Of a DNA stretch of 64,000 nt, positions 8,332 through 18,002 are shown in pieces (positions within the stretch are counted from its first letter, which is position 1; every line of letters starts with the position of its first letter). Source of the DNA: Bacteroidaceae bacterium (GTDB lineage: Bacteria > Bacteroidota > Bacteroidia > Bacteroidales > Bacteroidaceae); assembly GCA_017557635.1 (NCBI GenBank), contig JAFYYH010000022.1:1-64000 (forward strand), in the 5' to 3' direction. The notes under the pieces were generated by a model. That model saw nothing but the letters and a program-made list of their open reading frames with translations. It did not search any database and was not told where the DNA came from. The translations under genes and the position numbers were made by a program.

Positions 8332-10851
8332 ATGGAATATCGACTGTCAGATAAACTGAATACCATAATATCACTCTCCAAAGAGGAAGCCGAGCGTCTC
8401 ATGCACTCTGAGGTAACAGCCAATCACATACTGCTTGGCATGCTCAGGGACGGTGAGAACAAGGCTGTACGCCTGCTGACGGAGATGGGCGTTGACCTGA
8501 ACGAACTGCGTATGCGCCTTGAATCCGTCCAGATGCCTCAGGAGACCGTTACGGACAAGGTTCCCATTGAGAAGATCGCACTGTCAGTAGCAGTCACCCG
8601 CCTGCTCAAGATCAGCATGCTGGAGGCCAGACTTCAGAAAAAGGAGGAGGTTGAGGCCGAGCATCTCCTGCTCGCCATAGCACGCGACAGGTCAAGTTCA
8701 ACTGCAGGCATACTGTCACAGTACAATGTTGATTACCGCAGTCTGCTGGCACAGCTCAACGGCACTTCAACCGAGATTCAGATGGGTATGGGACTGGACA
8801 GTGACGAGGATGACGATGAGGATGAACCCATGTCATCCGATAAGGGCGCACAGAAGCCTTCAAGAACTGCTACAGCCGCAAAATCAGGCAGTAACACCCC
8901 TGTTCTGGACAGTTTCAGCACCGATATGACCCAGGCTGCCATGGACGGCAAACTGGATCCCGTCGTAGGACGTGAAAGGGAGATTGAGCGTCTGGCGCAG
9001 ATACTTACCCGCCGCAAGAAGAACAACCCTATCCTCATAGGTGAACCCGGCGTCGGTAAATCAGCCATCGTTGAGGGTCTTTCACAGCGTATCGTTAAGC
9101 GTAAGGTTTCACGCATGCTGTTCGGCAAGCGCATCCTCGCTCTCGATATGGCGGCTGTCGTAGCCGGTACCAAATACCGCGGACAGTTTGAGGAAAGACT
9201 CCGTTCAATAATTCAGGAACTCAAGAAAAATCCTGACATCATTCTCTTTATTGACGAGGTGCATACAATTATCGGCGCAGGTTCGGCACCAGGTTCCATG
9301 GATGCCGCCAACATGCTCAAGCCCGCCCTGTCACGCGGCGAGGTTCAGTGCATCGGCGCCACAACCGTTGATGAATACCGTAAGTCGATCGAGAAGGACG
9401 GAGCCCTGGAGCGCCGTTTCCAGAAGATACTGGTTGAACCCACTACGGCCGATGAGACCCTCCAGATTCTGGAGAATATCAAGGACCGTTATGAGGAACA
9501 TCATAATGTAACCTATACCGACGATGCCCTCAAGGCATGCGTCACCCTTGCACAGCGTTACATAACCGACCGTTCATTCCCTGACAAGGCCATCGATGTT
9601 ATGGATGAGGCCGGCTCACGCACACATCTGTCCAATCTTTCGGTTCCCAAGGAGATTGAGGATAAGGAGCGTCAGATAGACTTTACCCGTGAAGGCAAGA
9701 ATGATGCAGTGAACCGTCAGGACTTTGAACTGGCCGCCCGTTTCCGCGATCAGGAGAAGGTTCTTGAGGGTGAACTCGAGCAGATGCGCAAGGATTGGGA
9801 GAAGTCACTCAAGAGCCATCGTGAGACCGTCGACGAGGAGAGCATTGCAACTGTCGTTTCAATGATGAGCGGCATCCCCGTTCAGAAGATTGCCCGTGAA
9901 GAAGGCGAGCGTCTGAAAGGCCTGGCCCCTGCCCTCAAGTCAAAAGTCATTGCTCAGGATTCGGCCATCGACCTGCTTTCAAGAGCTATACGCCGCAGCC
10001 GTGTCGGACTGAAAAATCCTAACAAACCCATAGGGTCATTCCTGTTCCTCGGACCTACCGGTGTCGGTAAGACACTGCTTGCAAAGGAACTTGCCGAGCA
10101 GATGTTCGGAACTAGCGACGCCCTCATACGAGTTGACATGAGTGAGTTCATGGAGAAGTTCGCCGTGTCACGTCTGGTCGGAGCGCCTCCCGGATACGTA
10201 GGATATGAGGATGGCGGCCAGCTGACCGAGAAAGTACGCCGTAAGCCCTACTCCATCATCCTTCTGGATGAGATTGAGAAGGCGCATCAGGATGTCTTCA
10301 ACATTCTGCTTCAGGTAATGGATGAAGGCCGTCTGACTGACAGCGAGAGCCGTACGGTGGATTTCCGCAATACCATAATAATAATGACCTCCAACCTGGG
10401 TTCACGCCAGATTCAGGAGTATGGCCGCGGAATAGGATTCGGCACATCCGATGCAGGAACCGAAATGGCCCGTCAGGATATCATACGCAAGGCTTTGAAC
10501 AAGTCATTCGCGCCTGAGTTCATCAACCGCATCGACGAGATCATCACCTTCAACCAGTTGGACCGTCAGTCTGTCGGAAGCATTGTGGGTATAGAACTCG
10601 CACAACTCACAAAACGCCTGGAAGATATGGGCTACACCCTGGCTGTAACCGATTCCGCCAAGGAATTTCTTGCCGACAAGGGATATAGCCGTGAATACGG
10701 AGCACGTCCCCTCAAGCGCGCCATCCAGACATACGTCGAGGATAAACTGGCCGAGGTAATGATTGACGGAGAATGCCCTGAAGGATCTCTCCTGACCGTT
10801 GACGCCACTCCTGAGAAAACGGACCTTGCAGTTACTGTAAGCGCAAAATAA
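8332..10851 (+). CDS. clpC: ATP-dependent Clp protease ATP-binding subunit ClpC
   Basis: 839 residues from ATG 8332. Order of domains: Clp N-terminal double repeat (about 1-145), an acidic linker (155-170), AAA-1 with Walker A GEPGVGKS at 237-244, a central coiled-coil M/UVR-like region (about 410-480), AAA-2 with Walker A GPTGVGKT starting at 574, and the ClpB-D2-small domain. This unfoldase feeds substrates to ClpP and is expected in the cytoplasm. The frame stays open upstream to 8251, but that extension (rich in Arg/Pro) does not look like a Clp N terminus and would begin upstream of the promoter box. Confidence 0.95.
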   Translation: MEYRLSDKLNTIISLSKEEAERLMHSEVTANHILLGMLRDGENKAVRLLTEMGVDLNELRMRLESVQMPQETVTDKVPIEKIALSVAVTRLLKISMLEARLQKKEEVEAEHLLLAIARDRSSSTAGILSQYNVDYRSLLAQLNGTSTEIQMGMGLDSDEDDDEDEPMSSDKGAQKPSRTATAAKSGSNTPVLDSFSTDMTQAAMDGKLDPVVGREREIERLAQILTRRKKNNPILIGEPGVGKSAIVEGLSQRIVKRKVSRMLFGKRILALDMAAVVAGTKYRGQFEERLRSIIQELKKNPDIILFIDEVHTIIGAGSAPGSMDAANMLKPALSRGEVQCIGATTVDEYRKSIEKDGALERRFQKILVEPTTADETLQILENIKDRYEEHHNVTYTDDALKACVTLAQRYITDRSFPDKAIDVMDEAGSRTHLSNLSVPKEIEDKERQIDFTREGKNDAVNRQDFELAARFRDQEKVLEGELEQMRKDWEKSLKSHRETVDEESIATVVSMMSGIPVQKIAREEGERLKGLAPALKSKVIAQDSAIDLLSRAIRRSRVGLKNPNKPIGSFLFLGPTGVGKTLLAKELAEQMFGTSDALIRVDMSEFMEKFAVSRLVGAPPGYVGYEDGGQLTEKVRRKPYSIILLDEIEKAHQDVFNILLQVMDEGRLTDSESRTVDFRNTIIIMTSNLGSRQIQEYGRGIGFGTSDAGTEMARQDIIRKALNKSFAPEFINRIDEIITFNQLDRQSVGSIVGIELAQLTKRLEDMGYTLAVTDSAKEFLADKGYSREYGARPLKRAIQTYVEDKLAEVMIDGECPEGSLLTVDATPEKTDLAVTVSAK

Positions 10852-10887
10852 TTTGACATAGAGTCACAGAAAGACTCCTGTTCAGCC

Positions 10888-10921
10888 AAAATGTCAGTCG
10901 GATACCCGTCTGGCATTTTTG
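10888..10921 (+). terminator. Terminator after clpC
   Basis: A 10-bp stem with one G-U pair (10888-10897 with 10910-10919) is followed by a short T run. It separates clpC from htpG, so htpG probably has its own promoter. Confidence 0.65.
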
Positions 10922-10966
10922 TTGTATTATACCGGTCAGAAAGAACAAATAAAAACAATATAAGTT

Positions 10967-13015
10967 ATGCAGAAAGGTACAATTGGGGTAACCACCGAGA
11001 ACATTTTCCCCGTCATCAAACAGTTCCTGTACAGTGACCGCGAGATATTCCTCCGCGAGATAGTATCAAATGCAGTCGATGCAACCCAGAAGCTCAGGAC
11101 ACTGGCCTCCAAGGGCGATTTCAAGGGCGAGATGGGCGATCTGACGGTTCATGTAACCGTCGGCAAGGACACCATCACCGTAAGCGACCGCGGCATAGGA
11201 ATGACTGCTGCCGAGATTGACAAGTATATCAACCAGATAGCATTCTCAGGAGCCAATGATTTCCTTGAGAAATACAAGAACGACGCAAATGCCATCATCG
11301 GCCATTTCGGACTTGGATTCTACTCCGCTTTCATGGTTTCAAAGAAGGTTGAGATCATAACAAAATCCTATCAGGAGGGCGCTCAGGCTGTAAAATGGAG
11401 TTGTGACGGTTCTCCTGAATTTGAACTGGCCGATACCGACAAGGCCGACCGCGGAACCGACATCATTCTCTATCTGGATGATGACAGCAAGGAGTACCTG
11501 CAGGAGACCACCATTCAGGGACTGCTCAAGAAATACTGCCGTTTCCTGCCCGTGCAGATTGCCTGCGGCAAGAAGAAGGAGTGGAAAGACGGCAAGGAGG
11601 TTGAGACTGCCGAGGACAACATCATCAACAACGTAGAGCCGCTCTGGACCAAGACCCCGAGCGAACTCAAGGATGAGGATTACAAGGGATTCTACCGCGA
11701 ACTCTATCCCATGCAGGACGAACCCCTGTTCTGGATACATCTGAACGTGGATTTTCCGTTCCATCTGACCGGTATCCTCTACTTCCCAAAGATCAAGACC
11801 AACCTGGATCTCCAGAAGAACCGCATACAGCTTTACTGCAATCAGGTATTTGTAACTGATTCAGTAGAGGGAATCGTCCCCGACTTCCTCACCCTGCTTC
11901 ACGGCGTGATTGACTCACCAGATATACCTCTGAACGTATCCCGCTCATATCTGCAGAGTGATTCAAACGTCAAGAAGATATCCGGTTACATCACCAAGAA
12001 GGTTGCCGACCGTCTGAGCGCCATCTTCAAGAACGACCGCAAGGAGTTTGAGCAGAAATGGGACGATGTAAAGCTCTTCATCAACTACGGAATGCTCACA
12101 GAAGAGGATTTCTACAGCAAGATGGAGAAAGTAGCCCTCTTCAAGGATACTGACGGCAAGTACTTTACCTTTGATGAGTACAAGAAACTCATTGAAGGCA
12201 ACCAGACCGATAAGAACAAGAACCTGATATATCTGTACACCACCAACCGTGAGGAACAGTACGGATACATCGAGGCCGCAAAGAACAAGGGTTACAGCGT
12301 TCTGGTCATGGACAATCAGCTGGATGTTCCCGTAATCGGCATGCTCGAGCAGAAGTTCGGCAATGACAGCCGTTTCCAGAGAGTTGACAGCGACTCCATC
12401 GACAATCTTATTGCAAAGGATGACGTAAAGAACGTGGATCTGCCTGCTGGCCAGCTGCGTATGCTCACAAAGGTATTCAGCAGCCAGATGCCCAAGATCG
12501 AGAAGGCCGATTTCCATGTCGACGCACAGTCACTCGGTGAGTCTTCACTGCCCGTCATGGTAACCTGCAGCGAATATATGCGCCGTATGAAGGACATGGC
12601 AGCCATACAGCCGGGAATGAACTTCTATGGCGATATGCCCGATATGTACACCTTTATCCTGAATAAGGATCACAAACTGATCAAGAAGGTGCTTGAGGAG
12701 GCCGGTGCAGCATGTGACGCCAAGATCAAGCCTGAGGATGACAAACTGAATTCACTTAAGGACCGTCAGGCTGAACTCCGCAAGGCCCGTGAAGGAAAGA
12801 AGGACGAGGATGTACCTCAGGCCGAGAAGGACGAGATGACTGAGATCAACTCTAAGATTACAGACGCAGAAAACACAATATCAAGTATTTATACTGAATA
12901 TGCCGCTGGCAATAAGATCGTCCATGAACTTATAGACCTGGCTCTGTTACAGAACGGTATGCTGAAGGGTGAAGCCCTGGCAGCATTCATACGCCGCAGC
13001 GTCGATCTTATTTGA
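10967..13015 (+). CDS. htpG: Molecular chaperone HtpG (Hsp90)
   Basis: 682 residues. The N-terminal GHKL ATPase domain shows the expected signatures: REIVSNAVDA (N box, residues about 25-34), the DRGIGM motif and GHFGLGFYSAFMV (the lid/G2 region). Middle and C-terminal dimerisation domains follow. Bacteroidetes HtpG carries this length. It is a cytoplasmic ATP-dependent chaperone. The pairing with clpC upstream groups two protein-quality-control genes, though a terminator lies between them. ATG 10967 is the only sensible start; no upstream in-frame extension is available. Confidence 0.96.
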   Translation: MQKGTIGVTTENIFPVIKQFLYSDREIFLREIVSNAVDATQKLRTLASKGDFKGEMGDLTVHVTVGKDTITVSDRGIGMTAAEIDKYINQIAFSGANDFLEKYKNDANAIIGHFGLGFYSAFMVSKKVEIITKSYQEGAQAVKWSCDGSPEFELADTDKADRGTDIILYLDDDSKEYLQETTIQGLLKKYCRFLPVQIACGKKKEWKDGKEVETAEDNIINNVEPLWTKTPSELKDEDYKGFYRELYPMQDEPLFWIHLNVDFPFHLTGILYFPKIKTNLDLQKNRIQLYCNQVFVTDSVEGIVPDFLTLLHGVIDSPDIPLNVSRSYLQSDSNVKKISGYITKKVADRLSAIFKNDRKEFEQKWDDVKLFINYGMLTEEDFYSKMEKVALFKDTDGKYFTFDEYKKLIEGNQTDKNKNLIYLYTTNREEQYGYIEAAKNKGYSVLVMDNQLDVPVIGMLEQKFGNDSRFQRVDSDSIDNLIAKDDVKNVDLPAGQLRMLTKVFSSQMPKIEKADFHVDAQSLGESSLPVMVTCSEYMRRMKDMAAIQPGMNFYGDMPDMYTFILNKDHKLIKKVLEEAGAACDAKIKPEDDKLNSLKDRQAELRKAREGKKDEDVPQAEKDEMTEINSKITDAENTISSIYTEYAAGNKIVHELIDLALLQNGMLKGEALAAFIRRSVDLI

Positions 13016-13039
13016 CAAGTTACTTTTTATATTAAAAAG

Positions 13040-13070
13040 GGCACTGAGAGTACATCAGTGCCTTTTTTTT
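13040..13070 (+). terminator. Terminator after htpG
   Basis: Perfect 8-bp stem (13040-13047 with 13055-13062), 7-base loop, followed by eight T residues: a classic intrinsic terminator. Confidence 0.85.
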
Positions 13071-13073
13071 ACA

Positions 13074-13081
13074 TATATTTG
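13074..13081 (+). promoter_or_regulatory. Promoter -7 box of the patatin-barrel gene
   Basis: TATATTTG matches TAnnTTTG exactly, 19 bases upstream of ATG 13101 and directly after the htpG terminator. Confidence 0.65.
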
Positions 13082-13100
13082 CAATAACCGTATTGCAGAT

Positions 13101-15416
13101 ATGTTTAAAAGGGCATATATATCATTGATTGTCATACTTTTGTCGTTCTCTACAACACTGAACGCACAAAAGGTGGGCCTTGTGCTCAGCGGCGGCGGAG
13201 CCAAAGGCATGGCGCATATCGGTGTCATACGTGCCCTTGAGGAGAACGGAATCCCAATTGACTACATAGCCGGTACATCCATGGGTGCCGTCATCGGATC
13301 CCTTTATGCCATGGGTTATTCCCCGGATGAGATGCAGACCCTTATCAGTTCCGATGACTTCAAGAACTGGTATATGGGTGCCAAGGACATGAATTACCAG
13401 TTCTACTTCAAGCAGAACCCTCCCACTCCTTCAATCATATCGGCTCAGGTGGCCATCAGGGACTCCATGACAGTGATACGTCCTACCATCAACAGTCTTG
13501 TCGATCCCCTTCAGATGAATCTGGCCTTCCTGGACATATTCTCAGGCGCATCGGCTGCCTGCGGCAACAACTTCGACAACCTGTTCGTCCCCTTCAGGGC
13601 AGTCGCATCGGACGTATTCAATAAGAATTCAATCGTGCTGTCAAAAGGAACGCTCGGTGATGCGGTACGTGCTTCAATGTCCTTCCCGTTCGTGTTCCGC
13701 CCCATTATGATAGACTCCATAATCGCCTATGACGGAGGTATTTATGACAATTTCCCCGTAGACGTCATGGTCAACGATTTCCATCCTGACTTCATCATCG
13801 GAAGTTTGGTGGCAGTCGCTCCGGGTGAACCCGAGATAGAGATTCCCGATGAATTCGACATAATGGGCCAGGTAACCAGCATGATCGTCCAGAAGAGTGA
13901 TTACAGCTTGGATCCCAAACTTGGCGTAAAGGTGGAATTTGACCTTACCAGTGTAGGACTTCTGGATTTCCACCTCATCAATGAAGTATCGGCCCTGGGA
14001 TACCGCAACACCATGCTCCTGATGGATTCCATCAAGTCCAGGACATCGGCCCGCAGGGACTCTTCGGATGTACAGAGCCGCCGCGCCGAGTTCAAGAAAC
14101 GCATTCCTGAACTGAGGTTCAGTGACATCCATGTAAGCGGTGTGAATCAGGCACAGCAGCGTTACATCAAGAAGGAACTCAACGCAAACGACAATGATTT
14201 CACGTTTGACGACTTCAAATACGGCTATTTCAAGCTTCTGTCCGACGACGCTATCAGTGAGATCATACCTACAACGGATTTCGTTGAAGCGGATTCCTCG
14301 TTTGACCTGAAACTCAATGTCAAACTGGATGATCACCCCACCTTCAGTTTCGGAGGCGGTCTTTCCACATCCGTGTCCAGCCAGTTGTACGCATCGGTTT
14401 CATATAGCCATATCGGTGAGGTATCAGAGTCATATCTGATCGAAGGACAGTTCGGAAGATCTTACAACAACGCCCAACTCACTACGCGAATAGACATGGC
14501 CGTTGACATTCCCATGTCACTCTCCATCCAGGCGGGATATAACAATATGAACTATTTCCGTTCCGGTGCGTTCATCTTCTATTCCGATAAATTCAACCCG
14601 GCTGTCAACAAGGCCATTGAGTTCTTCGGCAAGTTCAAACTCTCCCGTCCGTTCCTGAACAACTACAAGACCGTATTCTCAATCGGAGCGGCCCATCACA
14701 AGGACTATTACACACAGGACAATGACATCAACTTCCGTTACTTCAGATATGACTGCAGCCGTCATAACATATTCGGAGGTTCCATCATGTTTACCGGCAA
14801 CACCCTGAACGCGCTCCAATATCCAATCAGCGGACGTTCAGAGACAATACGTGCGTTCATCGGCACAGAGAATGACCTGTTCCGCCCCAAGAATATCTAT
14901 ACTCCTGAGATACACTCAGTTGACCGCTCATGGCTGCAGATATCCGCACACCTTGAGCACTACCTGAACTTCACTCCGCATTTCACCCTGGGAACTCTGT
15001 TTGAGGCCTATTACTCATCCAGAAACTTCTCAACCAACTATCATGCGTCAGTGATGCAGGCCGGTCATTTCCGTCCTACAGTAAACAGCAAGTTCGTATT
15101 TGATCCGGATTTCACGGCTAATTCATTCTTTGCCGCCGGCCTCAAGCCAATCTGGGTCATCAACAGCATATTCCATCTCCGTTCTGAGATATATATCTTC
15201 CAGCCTACACGTCCCATCATAAACGTAGAGGGTAAGGCAGCATATGGCAAGCCTCTCCGTGGCACGCAGGTTATGGGTGAGCTCAACTTCGTGGCACAAT
15301 ACCAGAGAGTATCCATGAACGCTTTCGTGGACCTGTCAACGTCCAGCAACAACGCATCGATGTTCGGATTCACACTTGGAATACTCATGCCTAACGAATG
15401 GTTCCTTGAATACTAA
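13101..15416 (+). CDS. Patatin-like phospholipase with C-terminal outer-membrane beta-barrel
   Basis: 771 residues. Signal peptide 1-23 (TTLNAQ), then a patatin domain with oxyanion loop GGGAKG (31-36), the nucleophile elbow GTSMG with Ser60, and the catalytic Asp211 in DGG. A POTRA-like segment (about 330-390, ...IHVSGVNQAQQRYIKKEL...) and a barrel of the Omp85/surface-antigen type fill the rest, ending in aromatic FLEY. This is the PlpD-like type Vd arrangement: the barrel can anchor the lipase at the outer membrane. I chose ATG 13101 because the frame is open upstream into htpG but the 44 extra residues are not signal-like and would precede the promoter box. Substrate unknown; a lysophospholipase or phospholipase A activity is inferred from the family. 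Confidence 0.9.
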   Translation: MFKRAYISLIVILLSFSTTLNAQKVGLVLSGGGAKGMAHIGVIRALEENGIPIDYIAGTSMGAVIGSLYAMGYSPDEMQTLISSDDFKNWYMGAKDMNYQFYFKQNPPTPSIISAQVAIRDSMTVIRPTINSLVDPLQMNLAFLDIFSGASAACGNNFDNLFVPFRAVASDVFNKNSIVLSKGTLGDAVRASMSFPFVFRPIMIDSIIAYDGGIYDNFPVDVMVNDFHPDFIIGSLVAVAPGEPEIEIPDEFDIMGQVTSMIVQKSDYSLDPKLGVKVEFDLTSVGLLDFHLINEVSALGYRNTMLLMDSIKSRTSARRDSSDVQSRRAEFKKRIPELRFSDIHVSGVNQAQQRYIKKELNANDNDFTFDDFKYGYFKLLSDDAISEIIPTTDFVEADSSFDLKLNVKLDDHPTFSFGGGLSTSVSSQLYASVSYSHIGEVSESYLIEGQFGRSYNNAQLTTRIDMAVDIPMSLSIQAGYNNMNYFRSGAFIFYSDKFNPAVNKAIEFFGKFKLSRPFLNNYKTVFSIGAAHHKDYYTQDNDINFRYFRYDCSRHNIFGGSIMFTGNTLNALQYPISGRSETIRAFIGTENDLFRPKNIYTPEIHSVDRSWLQISAHLEHYLNFTPHFTLGTLFEAYYSSRNFSTNYHASVMQAGHFRPTVNSKFVFDPDFTANSFFAAGLKPIWVINSIFHLRSEIYIFQPTRPIINVEGKAAYGKPLRGTQVMGELNFVAQYQRVSMNAFVDLSTSSNNASMFGFTLGILMPNEWFLEY

Positions 15417-15442
15417 CTAACAAAACATAACTGACTGACAAT

Positions 15443-17089
15443 ATGGAGAAATATCCACATTATCTCGAAAGGCTTCAAGCCGCAACGCGCAAGTATTGGG
15501 ACAAGCCCGCATTGAACAACATCGGCGGTGAATCATTCACATATGCCCAGATGGCGCGTTCCATAGCACGTTTCCATATCGTATTTGAATATGCCGGAAT
15601 CAAGAAAGGTGAACGCATAGCGCTGTGCGCCCAGAACGGCGCCCGCTGGGGATTCTCCTATCTGGCTGTAAATACTTACGAGACCGTAATCGTGCCTATC
15701 CTGGCCGATTTCAAGCCCGAGAGCGTAATGGGACTGGTAAACCACTCCGGAAGCATAGCCCTCTTTACCGATGTCGAAAAATGGTCCAAGATGGATATCT
15801 CCAAGATGCCCGATGTACGCGCCGTATTTGATGTTAATACCCTTCAGCTGCTCTTCTGCAAGGATGAGAAGATACAGTATGCCTTTGACCATCTGGATGA
15901 GCTGTTTGACAAGAAGTATCCTAACGGATTCGGACCGGACGATGTGGTATTCCCCACCGATAACTGGGATGACCTCTCTACAATCAACTACACATCAGGC
16001 TCTACCGGTGATCCCAAGGGTGTAATGCTCACATACCGCAACTTCTCGGCAAACGTAGACTTCAGCCAGCGCCACGTGCCTGCAGGTGACAAGATGGTTT
16101 CAATGCTGCCCATGGCTCACATGTACGGCCTTGTAATTGAGTTCCTCTATCCGCTCAGCAACGGTACGTCAATATACTGGCTCGGAAAGGCTCCCACTCC
16201 GGCAACCCTGATGAAGGCGTTTGCCGATGTCAAGCCCTATCTGCTCATTACCGTTCCGCTGGTAATGGAGAAGATCTACAAGTCCAAGATCAAGCCCATG
16301 ATTGACAAACCATTAATCAAGTTCTTACTTCATATTCCGATCATTAACAGCATCATTTACAAGAAGATAAAGGACGGACTCGTAACTGCTTTCGGCGGAA
16401 ATTGCGAGGAGTTCATCATGGGTGGAGCCGCACTCAATCCCGAGGTTGAGCGCATCTTCAAGAAGATCAAGTTCCCCTATCTGGTAGGTTACGGAATGAC
16501 CGAGGCCTGCCCTCTCCTGGCCTATGAGCACTGGACCAAGTATGTGCCCGGTTCATGCGGCAAACCCGTGGATGTGGCTGAGGTACGTATTGATTCCGAT
16601 GATCCCCAGCACACTGTAGGTGAGATTCAGGCCCGTGGCGAGAACATTACCATCGGCTACTACAATAACCCTGAGGCTACAGCCAATGCCTTTACCGAGG
16701 ACGGATGGCTCAAGACCGGTGACCTGGGTATCATGGACGCTGAGGGCAACATATTCATCCGCGGACGCTCCAAGAACATGATCTTAGGTCCTTCAGGTCA
16801 GAATATCTATCCTGAGGAGATTGAGGCTGTGGTAAACAACCAGGATTATGTTGTTGAGTCAGTTGTAGTTGACCGCGGCGGCAAACTGGTTGCCCTGGTA
16901 TATCTTGATGAGCAGGCCATTGCCAAGGCTCTTCTGGATGATGAGGCCAAGGACGGCATTCCTGAGAACATCCGTCTGGCTTCAAACCGTCAGCTCCCCG
17001 TTTACAGTCAGCTGGCCAAGGTCGAGATTCAGGCGGTTCCGTTTGAGAAGACTCCCAAGATGTCAATCCGCCGTTTCCTTTACAAGTAA
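15443..17089 (+). CDS. AMP-dependent acyl-CoA synthetase / long-chain fatty acid-CoA ligase
   Basis: 548 residues with the ANL superfamily motifs: the P-loop-like NYTSGSTGDPKGVMLTYRN (about 182-200), the GYGMTEACPLL substrate/AMP motif, the hinge GWLKTGDLG, and the C-terminal catalytic-lysine region ending TPKMSIRRFLYK. It activates a carboxylate with ATP and joins it to CoA or to an acyl carrier protein; a fatty acid is the most likely substrate. It starts 26 bases after the patatin-barrel gene, so fatty acids freed from phospholipid and their re-activation may be linked; that is inference from order only. Confidence 0.9.
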   Translation: MEKYPHYLERLQAATRKYWDKPALNNIGGESFTYAQMARSIARFHIVFEYAGIKKGERIALCAQNGARWGFSYLAVNTYETVIVPILADFKPESVMGLVNHSGSIALFTDVEKWSKMDISKMPDVRAVFDVNTLQLLFCKDEKIQYAFDHLDELFDKKYPNGFGPDDVVFPTDNWDDLSTINYTSGSTGDPKGVMLTYRNFSANVDFSQRHVPAGDKMVSMLPMAHMYGLVIEFLYPLSNGTSIYWLGKAPTPATLMKAFADVKPYLLITVPLVMEKIYKSKIKPMIDKPLIKFLLHIPIINSIIYKKIKDGLVTAFGGNCEEFIMGGAALNPEVERIFKKIKFPYLVGYGMTEACPLLAYEHWTKYVPGSCGKPVDVAEVRIDSDDPQHTVGEIQARGENITIGYYNNPEATANAFTEDGWLKTGDLGIMDAEGNIFIRGRSKNMILGPSGQNIYPEEIEAVVNNQDYVVESVVVDRGGKLVALVYLDEQAIAKALLDDEAKDGIPENIRLASNRQLPVYSQLAKVEIQAVPFEKTPKMSIRRFLYK

Positions 17090-17119
17090 ACCTATAAACC
17101 TTAACCAATTATTGAATCA

Positions 17120-17770
17120 ATGGAAGAATTAAGAAAAAGTGCCAAAGATCTGGCATTTGTGAATTTGTTTGTACCGCTGTTGATCATGGCAATGGCACTG
17201 TTTTCATTGGGAACCCTGGCTCCCAGGATTGACGGAATCAAATGGCATGTGTTTTTCATGACAATGATTCAGTTCGTTGCATACCTTCCGTTTTTCCTGT
17301 TGTGGTTCCGTTTCCTGGATGCCCTCAAGAACAGTTATCAGAGCAATGAGACTATTGTAACAGCCGTCAAGTTAGGCAAGGCAGCCATGATTATCAGAAT
17401 CATAGCCATTGTCATAGGTGTTATTGCATCAATCGCTGCAGTTACTTCAAGATCCATGTTTGCAGGTTCTGTAAACATGAAGTTCATAGGAATGTGTCCC
17501 AACAGCAGAGTGGAATTTGTATTTGAGGCTTTCTCACTTCTGAGCTTTGTCATTATTGCAGTCATGTATCTGCTGCTCAGCGAGAACACTGAGAACAAGA
17601 GCGGCATGAAATACATCACTCTGGCACTGGCTGCTCTCCCCATAGTAGCGTATATCACAGTATCACGTGAAGAAGCATCTTTCCTTTGGAGTATCGTTCA
17701 GATGGCATACTATCTGATTGAGTTCCTCTTCCTTTACAGGATCTATAAGGGCTATGAGTTCAAGTCCTGA
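17120..17770 (+). CDS. Hypothetical polytopic membrane protein
   Basis: 216 residues with roughly six hydrophobic segments: about 15-35, 42-62, 85-110, 135-155, 165-185 and 190-210. I do not recognise a catalytic or transport motif. It begins 30 bases after the acyl-CoA synthetase and is followed by a terminator, so it is likely the last gene of that transcript. Base composition is like its neighbours. Function unknown. Confidence 0.75.
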   Translation: MEELRKSAKDLAFVNLFVPLLIMAMALFSLGTLAPRIDGIKWHVFFMTMIQFVAYLPFFLLWFRFLDALKNSYQSNETIVTAVKLGKAAMIIRIIAIVIGVIASIAAVTSRSMFAGSVNMKFIGMCPNSRVEFVFEAFSLLSFVIIAVMYLLLSENTENKSGMKYITLALAALPIVAYITVSREEASFLWSIVQMAYYLIEFLFLYRIYKGYEFKS

Positions 17771-17796
17771 ACGTAGAACAAACAGATAAAACAAAA

Positions 17797-17825
17797 ACAG
17801 GCATCTTTCGATGTCTGTTTTTTTT
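17797..17825. terminator. Bidirectional terminator between membrane protein and tRNA-Arg
   Basis: A 9-bp stem (17797-17805 with 17810-17818, one G-U) with a TTTC loop is followed by eight T residues on the plus strand; on the minus strand it is followed by TTTTTGTTTT. It can end the plus-strand transcript and also the tRNA transcript arriving from the right. Confidence 0.75.
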
Positions 17826-17901
17826 GGTGATTCCGCCGAGATTCAAACTCGGAACCTTCTGATCCGTAGTCAGATGCTCTATTCAGTTAAGCTACGGAAC
17901 C
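17825..17901 (-). tRNA. tRNA-Arg (anticodon ACG)
   Basis: 77 bases including the encoded CCA. The acceptor stem GGTTCCG pairs with CGGAATC (one G-U), the anticodon stem TCTGA pairs with TCAGA around the loop CTACGGA, giving anticodon ACG (probably modified to ICG, reading CGU/CGC/CGA), and the T stem is CCGAG/CTCGG. It stands alone between the acyl-CoA synthetase transcript and the end of the trp operon. Confidence 0.95.
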
Positions 17902-18002
17902 ATCCTTTTGATAGGCTTTAATCTCTTAAAGCGGTGCAAAGATACTGCTTTATTTCTACACTCGTATGCTTTGAGGCCTAATTTTTGCAAGAAATAACGT
18001 TT

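Noticed and set aside
11963-12517. 184-codon open frame on the minus strand, rich in Val/Leu
   Set aside because: Antisense shadow of htpG.
13674-14336. 220-codon open frame on the minus strand
   Set aside because: Antisense to the patatin-barrel gene; composition explained by third-position bias.
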